Below are positions 1 to 5,611 of a stretch of DNA of 7,147 nucleotides, piece by piece (positions within the stretch are counted from its first letter, which is position 1; each line of letters starts with the position of its first letter). Source of the stretch: Chloroflexota bacterium (GTDB taxonomy: Bacteria; Chloroflexota; Anaerolineae; Anaerolineales; Anaerolineaceae); contig JAEXTI010000003.1 in assembly GCA_023406965.1 (NCBI GenBank), positions 1 to 7,147 on the forward strand. The letters are read 5' to 3'. A model generated the notes under the pieces. The model made no database searches, was not told the DNA's origin, and was given only the letters and a program-made list of their open reading frames with translations. The position numbers were made by a program, and so were the translations under genes.

Positions 1-65
1 ATTCTTTGATGCGGCGCGTATTGACGCCTGGCGCCGGTCTACATCACCCTTGAAAGGAGGCACAC
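1..65 (+). other. Leader of the Ro60 gene with strong ribosome binding site
   Basis: This is the only sequence upstream of the Ro60 gene in the window. It ends in a strong Shine-Dalgarno, AAAGGAGG at 53-60, five bases before the ATG at 66, which fixes the start. I see no convincing -35/-10 pair. In frame 3 a reading frame is open from the left edge to a TGA at 51-53, and in frame 1 a TGA lies at 7-9. Either could be the tail of an upstream gene, but too little is visible to decide. No tRNA-like Y RNA signature is apparent in these 65 bases. Confidence 0.6.
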
Positions 66-1688
66 ATGGCGCACACGATTTACAACCTCTTCAACCGCAA
101 GGCCACGCCGCAGAGCATGCCGATCCCGGGTTCTACCCAGGTGGCCAACTCCGCCGGCGGTTTTGCCTGGCAGCTCGATCCGTGGAAGCGCTTTATGCGC
201 TTCCTGGTGCTGGGCACCGAAGGGGGCACCTTTTACATCAGCGAGAAGACTTTGACTCGCGACAACGCGCAGAACGCGCTGCGCGTTCTGGCCGAAGACG
301 GCCCGCGCTTCGTGCGCACGGTCGTAGACGTGTCTGAAAACGGGCGCGCCTACAAGAACGACCCGGCCCTGTTTGCCCTGGCCCTGGCGGCTGCTGCGGA
401 AGACGCTGAAACGCGCCGCATGGCGCTGGAAGCACTGCCGCGGGTGGCGCGCACCGGCACGCACCTGTTCCACTTTGCAAGCTATGTGGACGGGCTGCGC
501 GGCTGGGGGCGCGGCCTGCGCCAGGCGGTGAGCAACTGGTACGAGGCTAAGAACGACGAACAGCTGGCCTTCCAGCTGGCCAAGTACCAGAGCCGCGACG
601 GCTGGTCTCACCGGGACCTGCTGCGCCTGTCTCACCCGCTGCCGGAGGGAGAAGCCCGCAAGGCGCTCTTCCGCTGGGCCGTGGGGGCCGAAGACGTGGC
701 CATCGAGTCGCTGACGGGGCTGGTGGCGGGCCTGGAACAACTGCAGCGCGCGCAAAGCGAAGCTGAAGTGATCCAGCTGATCCGCGAATACAAGGCTCCG
801 CGCGAAGTGGTGCCGACGCAGTACCTGACCTCCGCGGCGGTTTGGGAAGCGCTCCTGCCGGGTCTGGGCATCACCGCGCTGCTGCGCAACCTGGGCAACC
901 TGAGCAAGGTTGGCCTGCTGGCAGAGGGCGCGGGCATTGCCCGGGAAGTGGCGGGGCGCATGACCGACCGCGCAACGCTGCGCCGCGGCCGAGTACACCC
1001 GCTGCAAGTCCTGGCTGCGCTGGTCACGTACCAGCAAGGCCACGGCATGCGCGGCTCCGGCCAGTGGGCGGTGGCGCCGGAAGTGGTCGAAGCGCTGAAC
1101 ACGGCTTTTGGCCTGGCCTTCGAGAACGTGGTTCCGACCGGCAAGCGGCTGTACCTGGGGCTGGACGTATCCGGTTCCATGAGCATGGGGACGGTTTCCG
1201 GCATTCCGGGCCTGGCCCCGCGCGAAGCATCCGCGGCGCTGGCCATGATCACGGTGAACACCGAAGAAAAGGTCATCATCCGCGGCTTCTCCACCAACAT
1301 GATTCCGCTGCACATCAAGGCCGGGCAGAGCCTGGCCCAGTCGGTGGCAGCCGTCAGTAACCTGCCGTTTGGCGGGACGGACGTGGCCCAGCCGATGTTG
1401 GACGCGCTCAAGCACAACCTGGCGGTCGACGCCTTCGTGGTCTACACCGACAACGAAACCTGGGCGGGCAAGATCCACCCGGTGCAAGCGCTGCGCGACT
1501 ACCGCGAAAAGACCGGCATTCCGGCCCGACTGGTGGTTGTTGGCATGACGTCCAACGGTTTCACCATCGCCGACCCGGAGGACGCCGGCATGCTCGACGT
1601 GGTTGGGTTCTCCACCAGCACCCCGTCTGCCGTCGCAGACTTCATCGCAGATCGGCTGGGGGCGGGTGAGGCAGGGGCGGAAGAGTGA
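66..1688 (+). CDS. rsr: Ro60/TROVE-domain RNA-binding protein (Rsr)
   Basis: This is a bacterial orthologue of the Ro 60-kDa autoantigen. The family forms a HEAT-repeat ring that binds misfolded RNA and Y RNA, and in bacteria it can work with PNPase or other 3' exonucleases in rRNA maturation and decay after stress. At 540 residues it has the usual length. The TROVE domain occupies about residues 10-350, starting with the typical NLFNRKATPQ region and the GTEGGTFYISEKTLT segment. The C-terminal vWA-like domain (about 360-535) keeps every MIDAS element: D367-V-S369-G-S371-M, T438 in FGGTD, and D462 in VYTDNETW. The end (GFTIADPEDAGMLDVVGF) is also typical. The start is supported by AAAGGAGG five bases upstream. 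The protein is cytosolic, with no signal peptide. Transcription probably ends at the hairpin that follows. Family assignment is close to certain; the RNA partner is not visible. Confidence 0.96.
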   Translation: MAHTIYNLFNRKATPQSMPIPGSTQVANSAGGFAWQLDPWKRFMRFLVLGTEGGTFYISEKTLTRDNAQNALRVLAEDGPRFVRTVVDVSENGRAYKNDPALFALALAAAAEDAETRRMALEALPRVARTGTHLFHFASYVDGLRGWGRGLRQAVSNWYEAKNDEQLAFQLAKYQSRDGWSHRDLLRLSHPLPEGEARKALFRWAVGAEDVAIESLTGLVAGLEQLQRAQSEAEVIQLIREYKAPREVVPTQYLTSAAVWEALLPGLGITALLRNLGNLSKVGLLAEGAGIAREVAGRMTDRATLRRGRVHPLQVLAALVTYQQGHGMRGSGQWAVAPEVVEALNTAFGLAFENVVPTGKRLYLGLDVSGSMSMGTVSGIPGLAPREASAALAMITVNTEEKVIIRGFSTNMIPLHIKAGQSLAQSVAAVSNLPFGGTDVAQPMLDALKHNLAVDAFVVYTDNETWAGKIHPVQALRDYREKTGIPARLVVVGMTSNGFTIADPEDAGMLDVVGFSTSTPSAVADFIADRLGAGEAGAEE

Positions 1689-1716
1689 AAACGAATCCGT
1701 CCCCTGGAAAGACAAT

Positions 1717-1762
1717 AAAAAAGCCTGACTGTTCAGCAGTTTGCCGACAGCCAGGCTTTTTT
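1717..1762. terminator. Bidirectional rho-independent terminator
   Basis: A run of six A plus GCCTG (1717-1727) pairs perfectly with CAGGC plus six T (1752-1762). After one A/C mismatch the stem continues with CTGT (1729-1732) against ACAG (1747-1750), leaving a loop of about 14 bases. The flanking A- and T-runs give a U-tract on either strand. It lies 28 bases after the Ro60 stop and 18 bases beyond the stop of the convergent CDF-like gene, so it should end both transcripts. Confidence 0.93.
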
Positions 1763-1780
1763 GATTGAGGCTTCTGCGAT

Positions 1781-2446
1781 TCAAGGAATGGCGTTGTTTT
1801 CTAGCTTCTTATCCATCAACTGCTGTTTCTGCGCCAAACGCAGGCCGCTCCACAACAGGTAGATAGCAACGATGATCGAGCCGATGATATCGATGTAACG
1901 GGTTACAGGATGGGCTGGAGCGATGGCGACAGCGGCGAGCGCTGCGGTGACACACAGATCCACGGTCGTTTTCGCTCGATACAATTGCGCTTGCGCTGCG
2001 ATCACAGCGCTGTAGTGTTCTTGTGTCATGGCTGTGTAGCGTCGCCAGAACCAGCCGTTGGTCAGCACACCCAGAATGGCGATGACGAGGCCCATAGTGA
2101 CATTCCCGCCGGGTTCAAACGCGGATATGCGCGAGAGCGCCACCACCAGCAGGGCAGCTCCCGAGCAGGCCATAGCCCCGGCAGTGGTTAGCCCGGCTGT
2201 GCGCTCCAGGCGGGCCTGTTGGGTTTCGTCCGGCAGGGGAGGGCGGTTTAGTTTGCGGAAAACCCACCAGGAAATGAAGATGGCCACCAGTTCAACACTG
2301 CGGCGGAGAAAATCGGCCAGTTGGGTGGTGGAATGGCTGGTGGCGAGGGCGATGCCCGTGACCAGCGGTCCAGGCGCGCTGAGCAGCAGGGATGTGAGCA
2401 GCGTTTTGGCGCGGCTGGCAGTCTGTTCTTTTGAGAGGGATGCCAT
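1781..2446 (-). CDS. CDF-like integral membrane protein lacking the cytoplasmic domain
   Basis: This 221-residue hydrophobic protein resembles the transmembrane part of cation diffusion facilitators. TM2-like LADFLRRSVELVAIFISWW (43-61) and TM5/TM6-like YRAKTTVDLCV (156-166) plus YIDIIGSIIVAIYLLWSGLRL (about 184-204) follow the CDF pattern. About six membrane segments are visible (roughly 16-36, 47-65, 86-105, 115-133, 160-177, 185-204). It differs from true CDF pumps in two ways. The roughly 90-residue C-terminal metal-sensing domain is absent. The four transport-site ligands, normally H/DxxxD in TM2 and HxxxD in TM5, read R48xxxE52 and K159xxxD163. It is the last gene of the marR-kinase unit: its ATG lies three bases after the kinase stop with no clear Shine-Dalgarno, which suggests translational coupling. 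The CDF fold assignment is moderately sure; zinc or iron export is doubtful. Confidence 0.75.
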   Translation of the reverse strand: MASLSKEQTASRAKTLLTSLLLSAPGPLVTGIALATSHSTTQLADFLRRSVELVAIFISWWVFRKLNRPPLPDETQQARLERTAGLTTAGAMACSGAALLVVALSRISAFEPGGNVTMGLVIAILGVLTNGWFWRRYTAMTQEHYSAVIAAQAQLYRAKTTVDLCVTAALAAVAIAPAHPVTRYIDIIGSIIVAIYLLWSGLRLAQKQQLMDKKLENNAIP

Positions 2447-2449
2447 CGG

Positions 2450-3175
2450 TTACAGTCCCAGCAAGGAGAAAAGCAGCATGAGGGGCAGGACGGCAAGGCC
2501 CGTCGAAATGGGCACGGTGATTGTGTCCATGCCCCGGTTGGAGAATAACTCGACGAAGGCAGACACCGGGGCTACCAGGGCTGCAACAGCCAGGCTGACT
2601 TGAAAGGTTTGCCCAGCGTAGAAGAGCAGCGTCAGGAAAATGGCCAACCCGGCGGTGAAGTACATGGCCTGGGTGCCTTCAAAGGTTTTTACGCCCTCAA
2701 TGCGCGGGTGTTGGATTTTCCGCCGGCCAAATTTTTTGCCAACCAGCGCGGCGGCGGCATCGCCAAACCCCCAGGCAAGGATGGCCACGACGGCAATGTA
2801 TTTCCATTGTGGGCCAAGCAAACCCCAAAAGACAAAGATCATTAAGGCCATGGATGCTTGAACGATGATGAGGCTGTTTTTGAACTCGCCCCCTTTGCGT
2901 TCGACAGCGATGCGTTTGTAGGCGGATGTCTTTTCGACCAGGGCCAGGAGCGGGTAAGCGATGACCATGAGCAGGAGTGTCGCCAGTACAGCCATATACC
3001 AATGCGTGAAAAGAGTTACCAGGGGGAGGATGGTCAAGGTAATGACCATGTGATATGTCTTGCGGATCAACTCAAAGGGGATTTTGAAAAAGGCTTTGAG
3101 TAAGATGGCCGGAAGGCCAAGCGCGATTAGAAAGCTAAAATATAAGCCGATACCGATAAGATCATTGTGCAGCAC
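2450..3175 (-). CDS. SEC59/DGK1/VTE5-family CTP-dependent lipid kinase (polyprenol/phytol/diacylglycerol kinase-like)
   Basis: This 241-residue polytopic membrane protein belongs to the dolichol kinase/phytol kinase/yeast diacylglycerol kinase family, related to CDP-diacylglycerol synthases. Members transfer phosphate from CTP (some from other NTPs) to an isoprenoid or lipid alcohol. The family landmarks appear in order: R38-K-T-Y-H42, GGEFKNSL (95-102), GFGDAAAALVGKKFGRRK (136-153) with D139, K163-T-F-E-G-T168, and E209-L-F-S-N-R-G-M-D217 followed by TVP. About seven membrane segments are predicted. The start is a GTG at 3175-3173, preceded on the minus strand by TGGAGGT with five A between. 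An ATG overlapping that Shine-Dalgarno is out of frame. It sits between marR and the CDF-like gene. Family membership is confident. The substrate (polyprenol, phytol or diacylglycerol) cannot be read from the sequence. Confidence 0.85.
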   Translation of the reverse strand: MLHNDLIGIGLYFSFLIALGLPAILLKAFFKIPFELIRKTYHMVITLTILPLVTLFTHWYMAVLATLLLMVIAYPLLALVEKTSAYKRIAVERKGGEFKNSLIIVQASMALMIFVFWGLLGPQWKYIAVVAILAWGFGDAAAALVGKKFGRRKIQHPRIEGVKTFEGTQAMYFTAGLAIFLTLLFYAGQTFQVSLAVAALVAPVSAFVELFSNRGMDTITVPISTGLAVLPLMLLFSLLGL

Positions 3176-3192
3176 TTTTTACCTCCATTTTA

Positions 3193-3200
3193 TTATGAAA
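3193..3200. repeat. Left 8-bp direct repeat (putative target-site duplication)
   Basis: TTATGAAA here is identical to 3299-3306. Each copy directly abuts one terminal inverted repeat of the 98-bp element between them, which is the position expected of a target-site duplication. Confidence 0.65.
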
Positions 3201-3298
3201 CGTTAGTTCGGGATAATTCGCTTTTTGAGGTATTTTGAGCGGCTTCGCCGCTCAAAATACCTCAAAAAGCGGTTCCTTTTCCCTAACCCGAATTGACG
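3201..3298. mobile_element. Putative 98-bp MITE-like palindromic element inserted at the 3' end of marR
   Basis: The segment has terminal inverted repeats. The left end reads CGTTAGTTCGGG (3201-3212), and the right end, read on the minus strand, is CGTCAATTCGGG (3298-3287), matching at 10 of 12 positions. Inside is a 25-bp perfect hairpin (3219-3271). Exact 8-bp direct repeats TTATGAAA flank it. There is no room for a transposase, so it would be non-autonomous. Several IS families make 8-bp duplications, and I cannot tell which enzyme would mobilise it. Its right 16 bp supply the final codons and stop of marR. On the minus strand no U-run follows the hairpin, so it does not look like an ordinary intrinsic terminator, though it may reduce read-through into the kinase gene. 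The alternative is a REP-type intergenic palindrome with chance flanking repeats. Confidence 0.6.
3219..3271. repeat. 25-bp perfect inverted repeat with 3-base loop
   Basis: Arms 3219-3243 and 3247-3271 are fully complementary, with only TTC (GAA on the minus strand) between them. The tip reads GCGAAGC on the minus strand, a sequence known to form an exceptionally stable DNA mini-hairpin. The structure would form a strong RNA hairpin in the marR-to-kinase transcript and could extrude as a cruciform. It is the core of the putative mobile element. Confidence 0.95.
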
Positions 3299-3720
3299 TT
3301 ATGAAAGTTTTCGGACATCCGTTGGAACAGGTTGATAAATGTATCGAGTTCTTCGGGAGAGATTCCCCGCAGAGCTACGACATACAATTGGTTATAGGCT
3401 TGCTCGACGGCTGGGGCGATTTCACGTGCCTGGGCAGTGAGCAATACTCGATAAGCGCGGTGGTCATTGGGGTTTTGTTCCCGAGAAATGTAGCCTTTTT
3501 TCTCCAGCGAATCGAGCGCACGCGATACCGCCGGTTTGCTGATATCCAGTTGCTCGACAAGCTGATCCTGTCCCATTTCCTGCTGCGAGGTGAGCAGGGT
3601 GAGCAAGATGTTTCCTTCAGCGCTGCTCAGGTTGAGCGGGCGGAGGCTTTCGTTGATGAGCTGACGCGCAGAGCGCAGCATGTGATGGGCGTGCGCCCAG
3701 ATGTCTCGGATTTCTGCCAT
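3283..3720 (-). CDS. MarR-family transcriptional regulator
   Basis: This is a 145-residue dimeric winged-helix regulator of the MarR family. Such proteins usually bind palindromic operators and release them when bound by phenolic or other small ligands, or on thiol oxidation. The N-terminal dimerisation helix spans about 5-28, and the DNA-binding part starts at LSSAEGNILLTLL (31-43). The recognition helix is around ISKPAVSRALDSLEKKGY (60-77), and the wing carries the family's D86-H-R88 in NPNDHRAYRVLLT. C-terminal helices (about 100-141) complete the dimer interface. The ATG at 3720-3718 is preceded by AGGGGG at a suitable distance. The gene leads the kinase/CDF-like unit, and a 32-bp palindrome overlaps its promoter, so autorepression is likely. 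The last residues (VNSG) and the stop codon are encoded by the putative inserted element, so the native C-terminus was probably different. Confidence 0.93.
   Translation of the reverse strand: MAEIRDIWAHAHHMLRSARQLINESLRPLNLSSAEGNILLTLLTSQQEMGQDQLVEQLDISKPAVSRALDSLEKKGYISREQNPNDHRAYRVLLTAQAREIAPAVEQAYNQLYVVALRGISPEELDTFINLFQRMSENFHNVNSG
3299..3306. repeat. Right 8-bp direct repeat (putative target-site duplication)
   Basis: TTATGAAA matches 3193-3200. On the minus strand it encodes part of the marR codons for F-H-N, so insertion would have occurred inside marR coding sequence. Confidence 0.65.
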
Positions 3721-3785
3721 TCGTTCAACCCCCTGAAGAGCAATGCCGGGGCGGCAAGGTAGATGCTGGATGAATTGTTAACAGC

Positions 3786-3814
3786 ATTTTAACGCAAAAT
3801 AGTTAACACGTTAA
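3786..3814 (-). promoter_or_regulatory. Predicted sigma70-type promoter of the marR-kinase unit
   Basis: On the minus strand, TTAACG (3814-3809) and TAAAAT (3791-3786) are separated by exactly 17 bases. The -10 matches the consensus at five of six positions and the -35 at four. Initiation would fall near 3779, about 60 bases before the marR ATG. The -35 box lies within the 32-bp palindrome. Confidence 0.6.
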
Positions 3815-3824
3815 CTATTTTGCG
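3793..3824. promoter_or_regulatory. Palindromic operator, probable MarR binding site
   Basis: The two 15-bp arms (3793-3807 and 3810-3824), built on GCAAAATAGTTAAC and its reverse complement, are separated by only AC. The core AGTTAAC-N2-GTTAACT has the size and symmetry of MarR-family operators. It covers the -35 and part of the spacer of the marR promoter, so a bound dimer would block RNA polymerase. A further GTTAAC lies at 3777-3782, near the predicted transcription start. As RNA the same palindrome could also act as a terminator-like hairpin for the upstream hydrolase gene on the same strand. Confidence 0.8.
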
Positions 3825-3884
3825 GCCTTCCTTGCAGATTTGTAATGGCTTTGCGAAACGGCTGGACAGATTAAGGTCTTGGGG

Positions 3885-5450
3885 TCATGCGATTTTCTGA
3901 ATACGGATCGCCATGTATTTCTGCGCGGGCAAGTCTACGCTCACTTTGCCCTGGGCCTGGTCGGCTGCGCGCCGGATGGTCATATTCCAGGTATCGATCA
4001 CATCGATCTGGAAGCGGCCTTCGGGCAGGTTGAAGTTGCGCAGGCGGGGCTGGTGCATGCCGAAGTAGAGCAGGAAGTAGTCGGTTTTGTGATAACCGCC
4101 TGCTTCCATATTCCACAAACCTTCGGGGATGAGGGTACGGACGGCCTCAGGATGGTCGAACAGCTCTGGGGCGGGGCCGGGCAGGCTATCGTCGGTTTGT
4201 TTGAGGGGCAGCAAGCCGCCGGGGGCTTGCTCGATGATTTGGCGGAGAAAGGCAATGCGAGCGGGGCTTTGCCCGACCAGCTTGCCACCTTTGGACCACC
4301 ACAGTTGTTCCCGGTCGTTCAGGTAGGTTTCGCCGTGGCCCACGTAGCCGCCCGAAGCGAAGCCGATCCAGAAGCGAGCTACCAGCTCTTCGGGAGAAAG
4401 GTCGCCCCACAGGAGGGGGATGTCACCTTCATAGCCGCATTCATCCACCACTACGGGCTTGGCGTACTGGCGCAGCCAGACGGGAACCAGATCGAGGCGA
4501 CCATTCTGGATGCTGCAATGACTTACCCAGGGCTTGCTGTGATCGTAGAATGTGAAGCAGTTGTGGATGGAGCGCAAGTGGTTGTAGGGATCCAGCGATT
4601 GTACGAGCTGCATATTGTGATCCCAGTCTTCCATGCTGCGGTCGAGGACAAAATCGTATTCGTTGGCGAAAGACCACCACAGATTGCGGAAGGCGGACAG
4701 GCGGGCGACGAGATGGCGCAGCAGGCGCTCGCGGGCGGCCGGGGGCAGGCGGTCGAAGCCCCAGGCGCCGAAATCGTAGGGGTGGAAGAGGATCAGGTCG
4801 GCTTCGATACCTCGGTCGCGCAGGTCGCGGATGCGCTGTTCGAGGTGTTGAAAATAAAGCGGGTTGAAGCGCTCGAAATCCCAGAATGGGGCAGCGGGCA
4901 AGGCGCGCAAGTTATCCAGGTTGGCCGGGTCCCAGGGGATGGTCACTTCGCCGGGGTAGGGGTAACAGGGCGGCTCGTTGTGATTGAAGCGGTAGCGCTT
5001 GGGGAAGACGCACATACGCATCTTGTTGAACGGCGCGTTCTCGAGGGTGGCGAGCGTCTGTTCTTCTAGTTCGTCACCCTGCAAGTTCCACACGTAGCAG
5101 GTAGTGCCGACAGGAATGTAGGGCGTGCCGTCTGCGTAAGCGAAGTGGATGCGGTTGGACACACGCACCGGGCCGTGGTTGCCGGGTTTTGCCGGAGCGC
5201 ATTGAAAGCGGCCTGCTTGCCCATCCAGAGCGGGGAGGTTACTGCGGGTGGTGAAAGTCCAATCGCCGGGTTGGTCGGGCATGAAGCGAATTTTGTGCGT
5301 GGCGTTGCCGTCGTAGAAGCCTTCCACGTGGAAGGTCCGGCCCTGGTGGGTGAATTGCGCCTCCAGGATGATGTCCTGGTCGGGGTTGCCGGCGTCAGTG
5401 GAATGAAAGGCGTGTTCGAAACTGTCCCATTGCTCGACGGTTATGGTCAT
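3885..5450 (-). CDS. Putative glycoside hydrolase, DUF5060/DUF4038-like (alpha/beta)8 barrel
   Basis: This 521-residue protein has the layout of DUF5060/DUF4038(apiosidase-like)/DUF5605 proteins. An N-terminal beta-sandwich (about 1-95) contains HVEGFYDGNATHKIRFMP and GDWTF. The barrel begins at FAYADGTPYIPVGTTCYVW (103-121). The C-terminal beta domain (about 440-521) ends with DLPAQKYMAIRIQKIA. The likely catalytic acid/base is E264 in WWSFANEYDF, and the likely nucleophile is E337 in VVVDECGYEGD. Both match the retaining clan GH-A pattern. A plant or microbial glycan fragment is the plausible substrate, but which sugar cannot be read. There is no signal peptide (start MTITVEQWDS), so the enzyme is predicted cytoplasmic and would act on imported oligosaccharides. 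The ATG at 5450 is preceded by AGGAGA with eight bases between. It is divergent from padR and stands alone in its transcript. Confidence 0.85.
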   Translation of the reverse strand: MTITVEQWDSFEHAFHSTDAGNPDQDIILEAQFTHQGRTFHVEGFYDGNATHKIRFMPDQPGDWTFTTRSNLPALDGQAGRFQCAPAKPGNHGPVRVSNRIHFAYADGTPYIPVGTTCYVWNLQGDELEEQTLATLENAPFNKMRMCVFPKRYRFNHNEPPCYPYPGEVTIPWDPANLDNLRALPAAPFWDFERFNPLYFQHLEQRIRDLRDRGIEADLILFHPYDFGAWGFDRLPPAARERLLRHLVARLSAFRNLWWSFANEYDFVLDRSMEDWDHNMQLVQSLDPYNHLRSIHNCFTFYDHSKPWVSHCSIQNGRLDLVPVWLRQYAKPVVVDECGYEGDIPLLWGDLSPEELVARFWIGFASGGYVGHGETYLNDREQLWWSKGGKLVGQSPARIAFLRQIIEQAPGGLLPLKQTDDSLPGPAPELFDHPEAVRTLIPEGLWNMEAGGYHKTDYFLLYFGMHQPRLRNFNLPEGRFQIDVIDTWNMTIRRAADQAQGKVSVDLPAQKYMAIRIQKIA

Positions 5451-5480
5451 TGTGGTCGTCTCCTAGAAGATGTATCGTAG

Positions 5481-5486
5481 ATTATA
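5481..5486 (-). promoter_or_regulatory. Candidate -10 box for the glycoside hydrolase gene
   Basis: The minus strand reads a perfect TATAAT here, 30 bases before the hydrolase ATG. At 16-18 bases upstream I find no good -35 hexamer (the region reads GGGTCGTC), so the promoter may need an activator or simply have a weak -35. Confidence 0.45.
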
Positions 5487-5526
5487 GCTGTTTCTAACGA
5501 AGACGACCCTGTCATCACAATCCCGC

Positions 5527-5555
5527 TTGACTCTCATGTGGAAAGATGTTATTAT
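5527..5555 (+). promoter_or_regulatory. Near-consensus sigma70 promoter of the padR operon
   Basis: TTGACT (5527-5532) and TATTAT (5550-5555) are separated by exactly 17 bases, each with five of six consensus matches. Initiation would fall near 5562, giving a leader of about 50 bases before the padR GTG. The -10 overlaps the first half-site of the operator that follows. Confidence 0.75.
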
Positions 5556-5586
5556 GTCGTTGTGCGACATGGCGTATAACGACATA
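5553..5586. promoter_or_regulatory. PadR-type operator with three half-sites
   Basis: ATGTCG (5554-5559), CGACAT (5565-5570) and CGACAT (5580-5585) form overlapping dyads. The close pair is ATGTCG-N5-CGACAT. The wide pair is a perfect 9-bp inverted repeat, TATGTCGTT (5553-5561) against AACGACATA (5578-5586). ATGT...ACAT dyads are typical of PadR-family operators. The site runs from the -10 box past the predicted start of transcription, so binding should repress padR. Confidence 0.7.
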
Positions 5587-5611
5587 TTTATCTTGCCTTC
5601 AAAGGATCCTC

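Noticed and set aside
20..45. TTGACG at 21-26 as a -35 box for the Ro60 gene
   Set aside because: No -10-like hexamer occurs 16-18 bases downstream, so it is not supported as a promoter.
39..1784. A 581-codon open frame on the minus strand covering the whole Ro60 gene
   Set aside because: Its translation is rich in Arg, His, Gln and Ala with no domain pattern, which is typical of the antisense of a GC-rich gene. The plus strand encodes an unmistakable full-length TROVE protein, and the terminator sits inside the antisense frame's start region.
3219..3271. The long hairpin as an intrinsic terminator for marR
   Set aside because: On the transcribed strand the stem is followed by AATTATCCC rather than a U-run, and it lies in an element with terminal repeats and flanking duplications, so a mobile-element origin explains it better. 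Partial termination is still possible.
3879..5069. A 396-codon plus-strand open frame opposite the glycoside hydrolase
   Set aside because: It shows no recognisable motif and no good ribosome binding site, and it is fully antisense to a gene with clear catalytic motifs.
5546..5611. N-terminal extension of padR from the upstream ATG at 5546
   Set aside because: The extra 22 codons overlap the -10 box and operator, do not resemble PadR proteins and lack a ribosome binding site. The GTG at 5612 has AAAGGA at the right distance.
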